The notes under the pieces: model-generated
What the model saw: only the letters and a program-made list of their open reading frames with translations
Databases searched by the model: none
Told to the model about the DNA's origin: nothing
Assembly: GCF_035046505.1 (NCBI RefSeq)
Contig: NC_089821.1
Span: 56,142,256 to 56,206,255, forward strand
Source: Tiliqua scincoides
Lineage: Eukaryota > Chordata > Lepidosauria > Squamata > Scincidae
Reading direction: 5' to 3'
DNA length: 64,000 bases
Made by a program: the position numbers and the translations under genes
Shown: in pieces, positions 35,501-46,272 of the stretch
Numbering within the stretch: the first letter of the stretch is position 1
Layout: every line of letters starts with the position of its first letter

Positions 35501-38500
35501 TCTTATAAGAAATCATGTGTAGCCAGAAGAGTCCCACCCCTCCTCCTTTAAGCACAACCATTTATCACCAATCCTTCCATCTTTGGTGATGCCTTTTCTT
35601 TAAAGAAACAGGTATAAATTAATATATCATCTCTGAGAATGTTCAAAGTACCTCAGCAATGAGCATCTGAAGCTTCTCCCCACACAGTTAGAGTGAAGGA
35701 TCAGGACTTCCTTCCAGGGAACATAACAAGTCTCCTTTGTATGTCTGAGTCATGACCATTTTGGATGGCATTCCAAGGCAAGACTACAGTACCAAAATAT
35801 TTCTGAAATTTTGTTAAAGGTTTACTTTATCCTATTTTGCTGCTTCAGAATAATCAATCATATGCATCATATATGCCACAAATATTACCTCTCCCAAAAC
35901 ACCTATATACAAACTGAAGAACATTATGGCTCTATCAGGAGCAAAATAAGCTTTTTATTTCATTTTTTGTTTGTGTGTTTGGCCATATTGTTTTCAGACT
36001 GCAAGATATGTTCATTCCAAGTTGTGAAAATTCCAACAGTAATGGCAGCATATGGCCTGTATGTGGTAGAGTTTACATAACTTGCAGTATGGCAACCTTA
36101 TGTAAGAAATTTATATAACAACATGATCCAGGCTGTATTCATTAGCCTGACTGAGCATTTTTGGATTGGCCAAATCAGCTGATATTGTGACTAACTGCAG
36201 TCATTCAGCATTTTCTTTTTCCAGATTTGCAAGATCATAATACTGCTTTGCAATCCTTTGGAGGAAGAAGTTAGAACCATAAAAGCATTAAGAAAGCATT
36301 GTTGTCCAGTCTGTATTTCAAATCACTGTCTAAGCAAGAGGTTTTTTGACTCATTTCTTTGGTCACCAAGTAACTAACACTGTAGCCCATTGAGATTGCA
36401 TTTATAAAACCATGTGCAGCAAGTTGCTATCTTATGGGGAGAATAGTGAAATCGTCAATAAGTAGCCTAGAGTTTGGATTTGCTTTGGTAGGATAGTACC
36501 CTGCTTACTAGCTTTTGCCACTCTCTGCCAGAGATACAAACCTCAATCTTGCTGGCCACAGTGAGCTCGTGCCATTGCTCAATGACATGCTGCAAGTCAA
36601 TGTCAGCAAGAGGCAGTCGCATCTCACCAATGATGTCATGCTTGGAAAAGCGGTTGAAATCGTACACCTGCATCACCAGTGTGGATTCAGCCACCTCTGC
36701 CTGGGGTATCTGGAAAGGAGCAAGAAGCAAACGGATTCCAAAACATCTTTAACGGGATCAAATCAGATGAGTTCCTGAAGCCTTGGAGGAAGGACTTGGT
36801 GCAAAAATGAATTGTGCTATACCATTTTCAACCACTGTGCCGTGGCACACTGGTGTGCCGCGAGTGGTCCACAGGTGTGCCACAGGAATGTGGGGGAAGG
36901 CCATTTTTTAATAGGGCCAATGGGAGATGGGAGCCCCCACTGACAGCATGGTGTGCCTTGGCAATTATCAAAAACCTGGTGGTGTGCCTTGACCATTTTA
37001 GTGCCTTGGCAGTGTGCCATGAGATGAAAAAATTCACTGACATAGTTTGTCAACATAGGAATTGTCTTACTGGACTAGGCCAAAGGTCTTTTTCAGCTAT
37101 CACAACCAGTGACATACTGGCATGTTTTGAAGTGCAGGAGCTCATCATGATACCCCCCTCATTAACTGCATCCCCTTAAAACTTTAAAAACAACAAATTC
37201 AAATTTCTTCGTTAGAATGTTTTCGTCTCTTGTGGCTTCCTTCTACTTTGAAACATATTTCATTTAAAGATCTCACTCATTTCATTCCAAACTATTAAAG
37301 TGGATTGTAATTGTTTTAAAACAAAGGTATACAAATGGAAAAATAGGATTTAAACATATCTCAGATAAATAAAGTGTATATTACAGTGCTGGCTATGCAT
37401 ATTTACACAGTATACCCCCTGGATTCACAATAGGATTTAGTTCCAGATAAATCTGCATGCAATTATTGCCTTAATGTAGCATGAGCTATACTGTTTCTCA
37501 ACTAGCCCTTGGGAAAGAGAATGACCTATGGCCCAATCCTACCGAAGGAGTATGCTGGCAGAATGCATGTTCTGCGGGTGTAAACTCCTTTTCAACTAGG
37601 CCAGGGCATGTAGGCTGGCCACCACAAGCTGTGAGTAGCCAACTCCATGTACCACTGGATGCCAGATGCCTGCTGGAGGAGGCAAGCTGGCACAAGGGGT
37701 TAAATGGAACAGTGGGTAGGTGGGACAAGGTGGTGACAGGTGGAGAGAAGCCGGATCAGGAGGGGGCGAGTTCAGTGGTGGTGGCACATGACAAATCCTG
37801 ACCCCTTTTCCAGGCCTGATCTGCCTTCATGGATCAACTGGACTAGCACAAGCAATCTAGCTTGAGCAGGTCTGAGTTGACCTATAGCAGCTGCTGGGGA
37901 TTACCCCGGGCAAGGGAACAAATGTCCCCTTATCCTGAGGAGACCTCCACCAGCCAAAACTCCCCCATGGGATGTCACAGAAGCTACACTAGCACAGAGA
38001 GTTTCTTGGATTGGTCTGCTAGACATCAACATATGCCCTAGGCAAATTTCTCCATTTGTCTCCTGCTGAGCATGATTGCTTCTTCTTAGCTAAGTACATT
38101 TGGAAAAAAAAAATATTCAAAGGCAGAACCTGAGTACTGCTGCTGCTATCACTTTTCCTGTTATAGGAGAGATCCTGGAGCTGTGCTTTCCCCCTCCTTC
38201 CCTCCCACTCCTCCTTGACCACACTCCTGATTACAACTAGCAACAGCCATTAACAGGCCTATCATCCATGAATTTGACAAATCATATTTAAAGCCATGAC
38301 AACTAGCAGCTATTGCCACATTTTGTAGCAATGAATCCTAGAATTTACATACATTGCATAGAAAAAGATTTCCTTTAGTCTACTCTGAATAGACTGCTGT
38401 TGAACATACTGTACTGATCTTTGATCCTCTCAAGTATTAGTATGCAATGAATGAAAAGAGGAAAAAAATTCATCACTTTTCACATCCTTTATACTATTCA

Positions 38501-41180
38501 CCATGTAGTAGCATGGACATTAATGAGCTGAACCTTTTATTATGGGATGGAGCTGGGCTCCATCCTTACACTTTTCTTTCTTGTTCCTTTTAGTTTCTAG
38601 CTTAGAAACTTTCAGTTCTATGCTACAATAAAGAAGCATGCTTGTCTGATTGTAATAACAGTGAGTAAAGGTTATATCTTCTGGAGGACAGGGCACTATG
38701 CAAAACATCATGTCACAAATCACTATCACATTGTCTGTTAGTTGTTCTTTCTAAATTGAAAAGCCATCCCCTTAATCACTTGAGATCTTTTTCTTTGCCA
38801 GCTCGACCATATCCTTTTGGAGATGTTGCGATGCTATCTTAATTTATATATTTGTACCCAGCAACAAGGTAGATAAAGATCCCCTTAATCTCAAAGTGGA
38901 TGAATTATGCATCTGTACAAATGCTTCACGCCATGAGCTCATCAAGACAAATTATTTTGCTTACATAAAAGGAAGTTCTCAGTTCGCTTTGGCATAAGCA
39001 CCTTATACTCTGATACCAAACACCTTACCTGAAAGCTAAGCGTCTGACCTTACTTGGCACAAGGTTATTAGGCTCTTATGTACAAATACTAACCAACTTT
39101 TCTGCACTATCCCAGCTGTGCCAATGGGGCATGTGCAGTTGGGTGGCAGTCACAGAGGCCTCCTGAAGGTAAGGGAATGTTTGTTCCCTTACCTTGGAGC
39201 GTCATTGCCTTTAGGTTGATGCTGGAAAGTTGGTTAGGATTGCAGCCTTAATATGACAATTCACTGGGCATTTTCATGGGAGCACCCCCAGTGTAGTCAC
39301 TCTACACCAAGTCACTGGGCACTTTTTCCCAAGGTCCTTATAACAAATACACATTTTGTAATACTGAACAGGACAGAAGTGGATCAATTAGCCGATGAAA
39401 GATACTGCTTCCTACCTGAAAAATAAAGCTGTCATTGAAAACAGGGTTGAGTGTCTTACGGTAAACCTTTGTTTCAAACTTTTTCCTCATGTCAGATGTC
39501 AGGTAGACCACCACATAGGGATCTGAGGTACCTCCACTATCCATGGCCTTCAGATTAGCCGCCTGCTTCACTCCAACTTTCATCTTAAAGAGAATCAATG
39601 CTAAAACATTAACATCATGTATAAGTCGGAATATGACAGATACTATAGAAACAGGCTGCTGATAAAAGGGATTTGGAAAAGTGAAAGGATTGTTAATAAT
39701 AATAATAATAACAACAGTATTTATATACCACTTTTCAACAAAAAGTTCACAAAGTGGTTTACAGAAAAAAAATCAAATAAGTAATGGCTCCCTGTTCCAA
39801 AAGGGCTCACAATCTAAAAAAATAGGGTTATTGAAACTGTTTAGGATAACAACATATGGGATGGAATAAGATACATAGTTCATAGGCTAGGCATGAATTT
39901 AGCATTTGCTACTGTGACAGCAGCTATACTGAAAACTGAAGTGGCTATGAGCAAAGTGAGAGCCAGGAAGGATAGTATACTGGATACTGCTGGGATTGGA
40001 AATTAAGGGGATCAAAGAAGGAATAGAGAGCTGGTTACATGAAAACAACAGGGCTTGAAATGCTGGTCCAATAAAACAAGTTATTGTCAGGATGATGTAC
40101 TATGTAATGAAAAAGGTCACATAAATATTTCACTCTGGGATTGCAAATCATACCTCCTGGCTACGGAAGTCATACTCCAGAGAATATTGCAGCTGTCCTC
40201 TTTTCTCATCCTCCAGGCCACACTCTATATCTTCCATATCGGGCTGGACCTATGTCAAGAAAGAGGCACTCTCTCTTTAAGGTCATTTTCTAATATTGGA
40301 CATTGAAGAGCACAAAAGGCAGTTTCCTAAATATATTGTACCTCTAAATCAAGTTGTACTCCTGGAGGTAAAAGGTCAGTTCAAATTCCATGATTTATGT
40401 CAGGTTGGCTGCTTCCTAACATCAAGTCCTACAGGCTTCCTTAATACTTTGTGTCTTTCTCTTTCTCAAGCTGAATTTATTTGGTGCTAGTAGTAGCAAT
40501 TACCCTAGAATACAGCGGCCATGACACCAGCAGTCCATGGGGAAATGTCCCACTCTGATCTGCCTCCAGATAGTTTTCTCCTAACTCTCTCAGCTGCCCA
40601 AGTCTTTGCTCTTCTCAGGGGTGATCATGAGGCAACAAATTGCCCAACCATGAGGCAACTTGAAATGGTCATGTGGAGTGCAAATGGTTGCCCCTGCCCA
40701 TCTGTGCACCAGCCTCTCCAGCCTGCCACTCCATTGGGTGCTCTGATCCACTTCCAACCTGCTGGGAGCAGATCAGAAGCATATTGCAGCCGCCAACAAG
40801 GGGAAAGAAGAACAAAAAAGCAAGCTCCAGATCACTTCTCCACATCTACCTTATTTGGTTGCTTAGAAGTGCACAAATGCAACCAAAGGTGGCAATGGGT
40901 GAGGGATTCAGGTGGCACAGGGGCACATGCCACCCCTGCTCCTTCCACTTGACTACAATCAGTCAGTCTCTCCTTCAGAGACTTTTAGAGAATTGGTCTG
41001 CTATAGTACTGTGTGCATCCAACTTGGGCTTGGGTTAACCCAATTCTAATTTCATGAAATTCACTGAATCAGTGACCGTGAATCAGTCACCATCTTTGAA
41101 CTTAACTTACCTCTGTGAATATGGTTGGAATATTGGGCAGGAGCGAGGGGAGCAAAATGCACACATGCATGCCTGCCCCC

Positions 41181-41225
<45 letters not shown>

Positions 41226-44200
41226 ATGCACACGCACACGCACACACACACACACACAGAGGTTTATGACATGTCAAAGGATCAGGGTGGATCTCTTGGG
41301 AGGAGAAGGCAAACAGAAACACCAGACAAGGAAGCAAAGCCCACACACTCACACTTCGATAAGCTTTATTGGCATATTGGGAGTCCACAAGCAATAATAA
41401 ATATAACATAACAAATAAATGCAACTTTACAAGGCATTAGCTTCTGACCTTTGTCTTAGAAACTACCGCTAAAAATTCCCCCACCAAATTGGTGATGGAA
41501 GGGGAGTAATCACTAAGGAGAATTGGGAAAGGATCAACAAGGGAAACAGGAAGAGAAGAAAGAAAAGTGTCAAGTAAGTGGGACCTGAGATTATGATGGG
41601 CAGTGCACCGAAGAAGGATGTGATCCAGAGTATCTGGTTCAACTGAACAAAATAAACATAATCTATTTGGACGTGGAGTTTTAGAAAATCTCCCTTGGTG
41701 TACTGCAGGTGGAAATATGTTCAGTCTCGCTAACATGAAAGCCCTTCTTTTGCTCGGATTAGTAAGTTGGACAAAATAATTCGCAGGGCGGCCAAGGGAG
41801 GGGGACAATCCAAAGAAAAGAGGTGAACAGGTTGGATTTAAATTAGACAGTGTTACATATTCTTGCTCCCAAAGTTTGAGCTTAATGAGATGATGTGCTT
41901 TTTGAAGGTCCATATCAGCTAAAAGTTCAGGAGAACTATCTAAAGAAGATAATTTAGCATGAATAAGTTTAGACCAATTAGATGAAAAAGGGTCTTTTAA
42001 TAAATCTAGGAGAATGGAATTCGAGTGAATATTAAGGTGGAGTCTAAGCCAAAACTTAAAAGTGGAAGTCCAAGCTATAGTAGTGGGAAGATGAATACCC
42101 AGTTCCAAAATCATAGTGGACAACCTAATTAAGTTTGGAACTCCAAGAATTCTTCTCAGAAATTTAGCAGCTGCCTTATCTATCTCCTGATTAGCAGCTT
42201 CAATCCAAACAGCCACTCCATATAATAATTGAGGAAAAACTTGTATTTGGAGGGCGTGAATGGCAGCAGGGATGTACTGGTTACCTTGATAAAAGTGGAA
42301 CTGAGCAATCGAATTCTGAGATAACAAGGCTGAGGAGATAGCGGATCTACGGTGGCACAACCAAGAATGTCTATAATGAAAAATAATTCCTAAATATCTG
42401 AAGGATTTGACTTGCTGGAATGTTAGATTGTCAATCCTCCAGGAGGACAACGTCCAAGATTTAGAAAAAACTAAAATCTTTGTTTTTTCGGAATTAATTG
42501 GCAGAAGGTTAGAAAGGCAGTATTCTTGGAAGGAGATCAGCAATCTACAAAGACCCAGTTTGGTGATGGATAGTAAAACAGCATCATCTGCGTATAGGAG
42601 AATCGGGATTTAGAGAGGGGGCAAAAATTCCTAAGGTAGGAAGAAAAGAGGGGAGATCAAGCAAAGCACACACATGGGGGAAGGAAGACAGCTAAGACCA
42701 AGTGAAGAAGAGAGGCAGGAAAGAGGCTGTTGCCTCCTTCTTGCTTTCTCCACCTGGACTGCCATCCTACAACATTTTCCTGGGAGTGAGCCCCATTGAA
42801 TACAATGGGACTTACTTCTGAGTAGGCATGGCTAGGATTGTGTCAGAGGCACCTTTCCCTGCTTCTGCTTCACACCTCCACCACCTATGTTGGGGGAAGG
42901 AGTTGGATGTTGTCTTCCCCGTGCACGCAGCGAAGGCAAATTATTGAGACTGGAGAGGAGGAATTACTGAGATCTTCATTGGCATTGTCACTCCCGAATT
43001 GGCCTTTTCAGCCACACTAGACACTGTTCCAGAACCACCTTTCAGAGCGCGATACCATAGTTTTTCGAGACTGAAGGTTGCCAACTACAACATTGGCATT
43101 TTCTCAGAAGCTAAAATCCTGTAGCCATGTTGGAGACAGTAACAAGAAGAACTTACCAGACTGGTTGTGGTAGAAGAGCCATTGATATTAGCCAAGTTGA
43201 CCTTCTCCTTCTTCTTGTGCTTCTTTCTGCAGCAACAGCATTTGATGATGCAGATGAGAAAGAGGAGGAGGACTAGGCCTATTGCAACGACGATAGCTAT
43301 GAGAGCCCATCTGGGGACTGTTGCAGCATTAGGAGACAAAGAAAAAGGAGTTCATGTTTACTCGTTACAGTGAGTACCTCTGAAGCATCCTAGTCTAGAG
43401 GGGTTATTTTTGGGATTCCTGAGTTCTAGTGTAACTTCCTAACAGCACTGTGGTCTCAAACAGGGGTGTCCAAACTTTTTGGCAGGAGGACCACAACCTC
43501 TCTCTGACACTGTATCGGGGGCCAGGGGAAAAAAGAATTAGTTTACATTTATAGCAATGACCCCCAGTTTGAGAAATGCTGCTCTAGATCATACACTGAT
43601 AATAGCTGCCTTTTGCCTACAAATTGCCACCCACCCCACCTTTTGCCATTGTCAGAACGATTGTAATATCATGGAATGTTCATGAATATTCTAACAGCTA
43701 TTAGAAGGCATCAACAATGTCATGTTATTCCACTTCAGTGATAGTAAGGTCAGTGTAAATACTAGGAACCTCACAGGATCATGGAAGTGAAGGGATTGTG
43801 CACTCTGTCTTGATAGAAGGATGGAGGGAAGGAGAATAATCCTTGATGGGGGTAAAGTTGGAGCTTGAGCAATGCAGCTGGAAGAGTACAGAAGAAAGCA
43901 TGAAGACGATATAGAAGATAGCATGAACGGCAGTGTAGTAAAATGGCTAAACTGTGGGACTTACAGAGACTGGGGTTTAAATTAAGTCATGAAATTTAAC
44001 TTAAGTCATGGGTAGTCTTAGACCCAGCCGCTCTCTCAGCCTACCCTACCTTGCATAAAAAAGGGGTGAAGCCTATGGTGTTAGCAAGGAAGAAGATAGG
44101 CAGAAACAAGATGTCTTGGCAGACACCTAGACTGAATGTTGAATAACTGAATGTGGAAAAGGCAAAGAGTTACAATGACAGAAGAAAGTGAGAACGAATA

Positions 44201-45405
44201 CAGAAGCAACTCAACAACTGAAGGGAGCAAAGTGAGGAGGAAGCATGTGGTGATATAGCTATTGAAAGTGTAGCCTGGTGCTGAGTGCAAAATGATGCCC
44301 CAGAAGTCATACCCAGACTTTTTAAAAAGTGAAAAAATGGGGCAGTGGCATCTCTCTGCTACCGGGGTCAAGGAAGATTTTGTAGCCCGTCCTCTCCAAA
44401 ATCAAATTTAATTTATTAAGTAAATAAATAAAAAGTATTCTGGTTAATTGGCCATAACTTTTGATTTGTTTCATTGCATTCAGCACTAAATTATGTTCCC
44501 AATTATTTATACTGTGATTGCATTATTCATACATACCAAGATTTTCACAATATTGGTCACTAGTGTCAAGTTCAGCTTGTTGTCCCCCTAAAGCTTGTTG
44601 CCCAGTGCAGTTGCCACCCCCTGCACCCTCTTAGCTATGCCACTGGAAGCATGCAGTTGACATCATAAAGGGAGAAAAGGGTACAGCCTTATGTTGGCCG
44701 AAAGCAATGAACAGACAATAAGCTTTGGTGACTAGAGGACTCTGAGCCAAAGAAGCTACAGTAGTAGGGCAGGGCAGGTAAACATGTTGACATGAAATAC
44801 AGTAACTATCCAGATAATTTTCTCTTACATGGTAGGGTGGGCTATGCTGAATTTCCTTCTGATACTCTGTTTTTATGTATCTAAATTCTTTCTAGTTAAT
44901 GCTAATAAAATTTATTTTCATCTTTTGAAGACAAGAAAGAAGAAAACAAGGGCTCTACCAAAGTGGAGGCCTGACCAAGCATTCCCAGTCAGTAGCTAGA
45001 GGGGGCGCAAAGCACTCTGCATAGCACCTCACCACAGTGTGCAAACACCCCTCCCCTTTGGAGCCATTCCAGGCTGCTAGAGAAAAATGGAGGAGATGCC
45101 TCTGTTTTGCTCTAGTGGCCTAGAAAGGCTCCGAAGGAGAGGAGGTGCTGCTGCTTGCATGCTATAGTGAAGCGCCATGCAAAATTTAGTGCTTTGCACC
45201 CCCTCTAGCTATGCTACAGTTCCCAGCAATCCTATACACTGCATATTTGCATTCATTCTCTTAGAGCTTGAATTTACTCACGTGGGATTTTGTTAAGAAT
45301 GCTTTCAATGAAACTTGGCTGTGCTGTGGTTACAACATTGGTTGCTGTAGTGTTTGTGAAACCACTGGGAGCAGTGGTGATGCCTGTTGCTGTTTCATTT
45401 GCCAT
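32363..45405 (-). CDS. SYT8: Synaptotagmin-8, eight coding exons, complete
   Basis: Eight exons with GT-AG borders join in phase into a 400-residue protein, close to the length I recall for mammalian SYT8. Order: a short lumenal N-terminus with N-glycosylation sequons at N3 and N18; a membrane segment at about residues 44-68 after the synaptotagmin-typical NKIPLPRWALIA; a CCCC cluster (likely palmitoylated) and a basic stretch; then C2A (about 110-235) and C2B (about 243-375). C2B has a polybasic KKKWKKKK strand and ends with the family WHSL motif. The assignment to SYT8 rests on DLQHVIEQW, the junction FNLIQNVDLV and the C-terminus FKLPLPKS, which match my memory of mammalian SYT8. Synaptotagmins tether vesicles and bind SNAREs and phospholipids during exocytosis. 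C2A keeps acidic residues D142, D148, D200 and D208 but has N202 in one usual Asp position. C2B keeps all five (D273, D279, D333, D335, D341). Coding exons are 45282-45405, 43157-43317, 40154-40249, 39416-39583, 36542-36709, 34541-34658, 33652-33785 and 32363-32596. Confidence 0.93.
33280..33350 (+). repeat. LINE/SINE 3' tail
   Basis: CCGCCTTGGGTGCCC and GAGAAAGGCGGAATATAAAT precede AATAAATAAATAAA. This is the common 3' tail of reptile LINE/SINE repeats. It lies just before the hAT-like element 33369-33565. Confidence 0.65.
33369..33565. mobile_element. hAT-like short element in a SYT8 intron
   Basis: The termini are CAGTGGTTTTCAAC and GTTGAAAATTGCTG; the 8-bp flanks are GTCTAGAG and GTCTATAG. 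The interior has repeated GTGTGCC words. A diverged relative lies at 36822-37035. It ends 86 bp from SYT8 exon 7. Confidence 0.82.
33652..33785 (-). CDS. SYT8: SYT8 exon 7 (C2B core)
   Basis: The exon runs from acceptor ACTTTTTACTAG to donor ATTCAG followed by GTAGGG. It encodes [10 protein letters not shown], the polybasic [13 protein letters not shown] stretch that in other synaptotagmins binds PIP2 and SNARE or AP-2 partners, and [17 protein letters not shown]. It ends in phase 0. Confidence 0.93.
34541..34658 (-). CDS. SYT8: SYT8 exon 6 (C2B start)
   Basis: The exon lies between acceptor CTTGTAATAG and donor TCAG followed by GTAATG. It encodes residues 240-278 plus one base: [15 protein letters not shown], then [19 protein letters not shown]. 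This is the first C2B strand and first calcium loop (D273). The split codon 279 becomes Asp with the next exon, completing GLSDPYVKV. Confidence 0.92.
34659..36541 (-). other. SYT8 intron without recognised repeats
   Basis: This 1.9-kb intron between exons 5 and 6 has no family that I can identify, unlike the other long SYT8 introns. Confidence 0.6.
36542..36709 (-). CDS. SYT8: SYT8 exon 5 (C2A end)
   Basis: The exon runs from acceptor TCCTTTCCAG to donor GAG followed by GTTTGT. It encodes residues 184-239, [15 protein letters not shown] then [14 protein letters not shown] and [12 protein letters not shown]. The loop reads D200-F-N202-R-F-S-K-H-D208; most calcium-binding synaptotagmins have Asp at position 202. 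The DLQHV.E.W segment is close to what I recall of mammalian SYT8. Confidence 0.93.
36822..37035. mobile_element. Diverged hAT-like short element
   Basis: It shares with 33369-33565 the order TTTTCAACC, GTGTGCCACAGG, AGGGCCA.TGGGAGAT, ATGGTGTGCCTTG, AAAACCTGGTGGTGTGCC, GTGTGCCATGAGA. Ends are degraded and I did not find a duplication. Confidence 0.7.
37529..38018. mobile_element. Harbinger-like MITE variant in a SYT8 intron
   Basis: It starts GGCCCAATCCTACCG and ends CTTGGATTGGTCTG. The interior shares CAGGTCTGAGTTGACC and GGAGACCTCCA with the interrupted copy at about 57765-58172. Borders are approximate. Confidence 0.7.
39083..39248. mobile_element. Short Harbinger-like MITE, left end truncated
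   Basis: It contains GGCCTCCTGAAGGTAAGGGAA and ends GGTTAGGATTGCAGCC followed by TTA. It lies about 170 bp downstream of SYT8 exon 4 in its intron. Confidence 0.75.
39416..39583 (-). CDS. SYT8: SYT8 exon 4 (C2A core)
   Basis: The exon runs from acceptor TTCTCTTTAAG to donor TTTCAG followed by GTAGGA. It encodes residues 128-183, starting [15 protein letters not shown] and including [27 protein letters not shown] and SFIFQ. D142 and D148 are the first two calcium-site aspartates of C2A. The ATG at the exon start is internal, because the previous exon ends in phase 0 with FRSQE. Confidence 0.93.
39690..39830. repeat. Interspersed repeat related to 6800-6930
   Basis: An AATAATAATA run leads into TTTATATACCACTTTTCAAC, CAAAGTGGTTTACAG and AAAAGGGCTCACAATCTAAAA, the same order as in the copy at 6800-6930. 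It lies in a SYT8 intron about 100 bp upstream of exon 4. Confidence 0.68.
40154..40249 (-). CDS. SYT8: SYT8 exon 3 (linker and C2A start)
   Basis: This 96-bp exon lies between acceptor TTCTTGACATAG and donor GAG followed by GTATGA, phase 0 at both ends. It encodes residues 96-127: an acidic linker ([12 protein letters not shown]) and the first C2A strand [15 protein letters not shown], equivalent to GKLQFSLDYDF in other synaptotagmins. It is too short to be found by length alone and was identified by continuity with its neighbours. Confidence 0.9.
41194..41259. repeat. (CA)n microsatellite
   Basis: A CA run with GC interruptions follows a short CT tract. It sits about 100 bp from the 3' end of the LINE at 41370-42668. 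Confidence 0.9.
41370..42668 (-). mobile_element. 5'-truncated non-LTR retrotransposon with YADD reverse transcriptase
   Basis: On the minus strand the element starts in the palm region ([18 protein letters not shown]), shows [11 protein letters not shown] at about 42570-42610, then an open frame of over 370 codons through the thumb and a C-terminal [18 protein letters not shown] cysteine-histidine motif, ending near 41437 with AATAAAG in the 3' tail. One frameshift separates SLNP from the YADD frame. The clade is uncertain; layout and motifs suit a CR1/L2/Vingi-type LINE. It lies in the third SYT8 intron in the same orientation as the gene. Confidence 0.85.
42756..42843. mobile_element. 90-bp Harbinger-like hairpin MITE
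   Basis: GGGAGTGAGCCCCATTG and AATGGGACTTACTTCTGAG fold together, ending GGCTAGGATTGTG. It lies in the SYT8 intron just 5' (with respect to the element's minus strand) of the LINE at 41370-42668. Confidence 0.75.
42985..43085 (+). mobile_element. Short 3' fragment of the C2H2-tailed repeat
   Basis: It runs from ATTGTCACTCCCGAATTGGCC to AGACTGAAGGTTGCC. It lies in the SYT8 intron about 70 bp from exon 2. Confidence 0.75.
43157..43317 (-). CDS. SYT8: SYT8 exon 2 (membrane segment)
   Basis: The acceptor is GCTGCAACAG and the donor CTG followed by GTAAGT. The exon completes codon 42 (Leu) and runs to residue 95. It encodes [13 protein letters not shown] and a hydrophobic run, then [14 protein letters not shown]. 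This is the single-pass membrane anchor, Cys cluster and basic juxtamembrane stretch typical of synaptotagmins. An interspersed repeat fragment ends only about 70 bp beyond the donor, at 43085. Confidence 0.93.
43461..43581. mobile_element. hAT-like 121-bp fragment
   Basis: It starts CAGGGGTGTCCAAACTTTTTGG and ends CAGTTTGAGAAATGCTG, ends typical of hAT-derived repeats. The interior is short and no convincing duplication was found. Confidence 0.65.
44994..45210. repeat. 217-bp hairpin element in a SYT8 intron
   Basis: The arms AGCTAGAGGGGGCGCAAAGC and its mirror at 45188-45210 differ at one position in 23. The interior mirrors again around GGAGCC..GGCTCC. It lies 72 bp from SYT8 exon 1. Confidence 0.75.
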
Positions 45406-45423
45406 GTCTGAGGAAAGGTGAGC
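45282..45423 (-). CDS. SYT8: SYT8 first coding exon
   Basis: The acceptor TTATCTTCCAG precedes 18 bases of 5' UTR and the start codon at 45405-45403. The exon encodes residues 1-41 ([10 protein letters not shown] to NKIP) plus the first base of codon 42 and ends at CCCAC before GTGAGT. The acceptor shows that at least one non-coding exon lies upstream (above 45423); I could not locate it. The Thr/Ala-rich lumenal tail has two N-X-T sequons. The start is chosen because it is the first in-frame ATG of the exon and because the length matches the family. Confidence 0.88.
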
Positions 45424-45491
45424 CTGGAAGATAAAAGAGGGAGGCATTAGACCGCAAAAGTTTATGATCTTCTAACTTCTCTTACATAGAC

Positions 45492-45847
45492 CAGTGGTTC
45501 TCACTCCTTTAGTACCGGGACCCACTTTTTTGAATGAGAATCTGTCAGGCCCCACCAGAAGCGAAATAGAAGTGACATCATCAAGCAGGAAAATTTTTAA
45601 CAATCCTAGGCTGCAATCCTACCCACACTTACCCAGGTGTAAGTCCCATTGACTATCATTGTTAAAAGCATCTTCATACTAGCCTGTTAAACATACAGAT
45701 CTGTGACATTTCCCCAAATGCAGTCACTTACCAGGGTAGCATAAAGTCTAACATATTAAAAATAAAATATTGAAATGAATGGAGACCCACCTGAAATTGG
45801 CCCGCAACCCACCTAGTGGGTCCTGACCCACAGTTTGAGAAACACTG
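45492..45847. mobile_element. hAT-like non-autonomous element
   Basis: Termini are CAGTGGTTCTCACTC and TTTGAGAAACACTG, with a perfect 8-bp duplication ACATAGAC on both sides (45484-45491 and 45848-45855). It lies just upstream of the SYT8 first coding exon. It is related, in reverse orientation, to the copy at 57132-57501, and both contain a core resembling the 90-bp GGAGTAAG hairpin repeat. Confidence 0.88.
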
Positions 45848-46071
45848 ACATAGACTACAGTTTATAACTTGATTCCAGCCAGATCTCAGATCCTCTGACC
45901 ATTTGCAAAGCACAGGGAAGCCATTTTATATTTCAAGAGGAGAGGTATCACCACTTGTGAATGTTTTCCACTTTCCCCTGCCTCAACCCCTTACAAAGTA
46001 TATGGATAAAAAAGGAAGTGGAGATGTTTCTCTGTTGGAGGGGGAACCCTTAAAAAAAAAAAAGACTTTTA

Positions 46072-46272
46072 GGGCACAATCCTAACCCCTTATGTCAGTG
46101 CTTTCCAGCACTGACATAAGGGCAATACAGCCCTGAAGTAAGGGAACAAACATTCCCTTACTTTGAGGAGGCCTCAGTTAGTGACACCCAACTGCATGAT
46201 GCAGCCCATGTCCCATTGGCACTGCTATGCCAGTGCTAGAAAGCACTGACACAAGGAGTTAGGATTGCGCCC
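46072..46272. mobile_element. Short Harbinger-like MITE (201 bp)
   Basis: It runs from GGGCACAATCCTAACCCC to GTTAGGATTGCGCCC, flanked by TTA on both sides (46069-46071 and 46273-46275). Confidence 0.87.
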
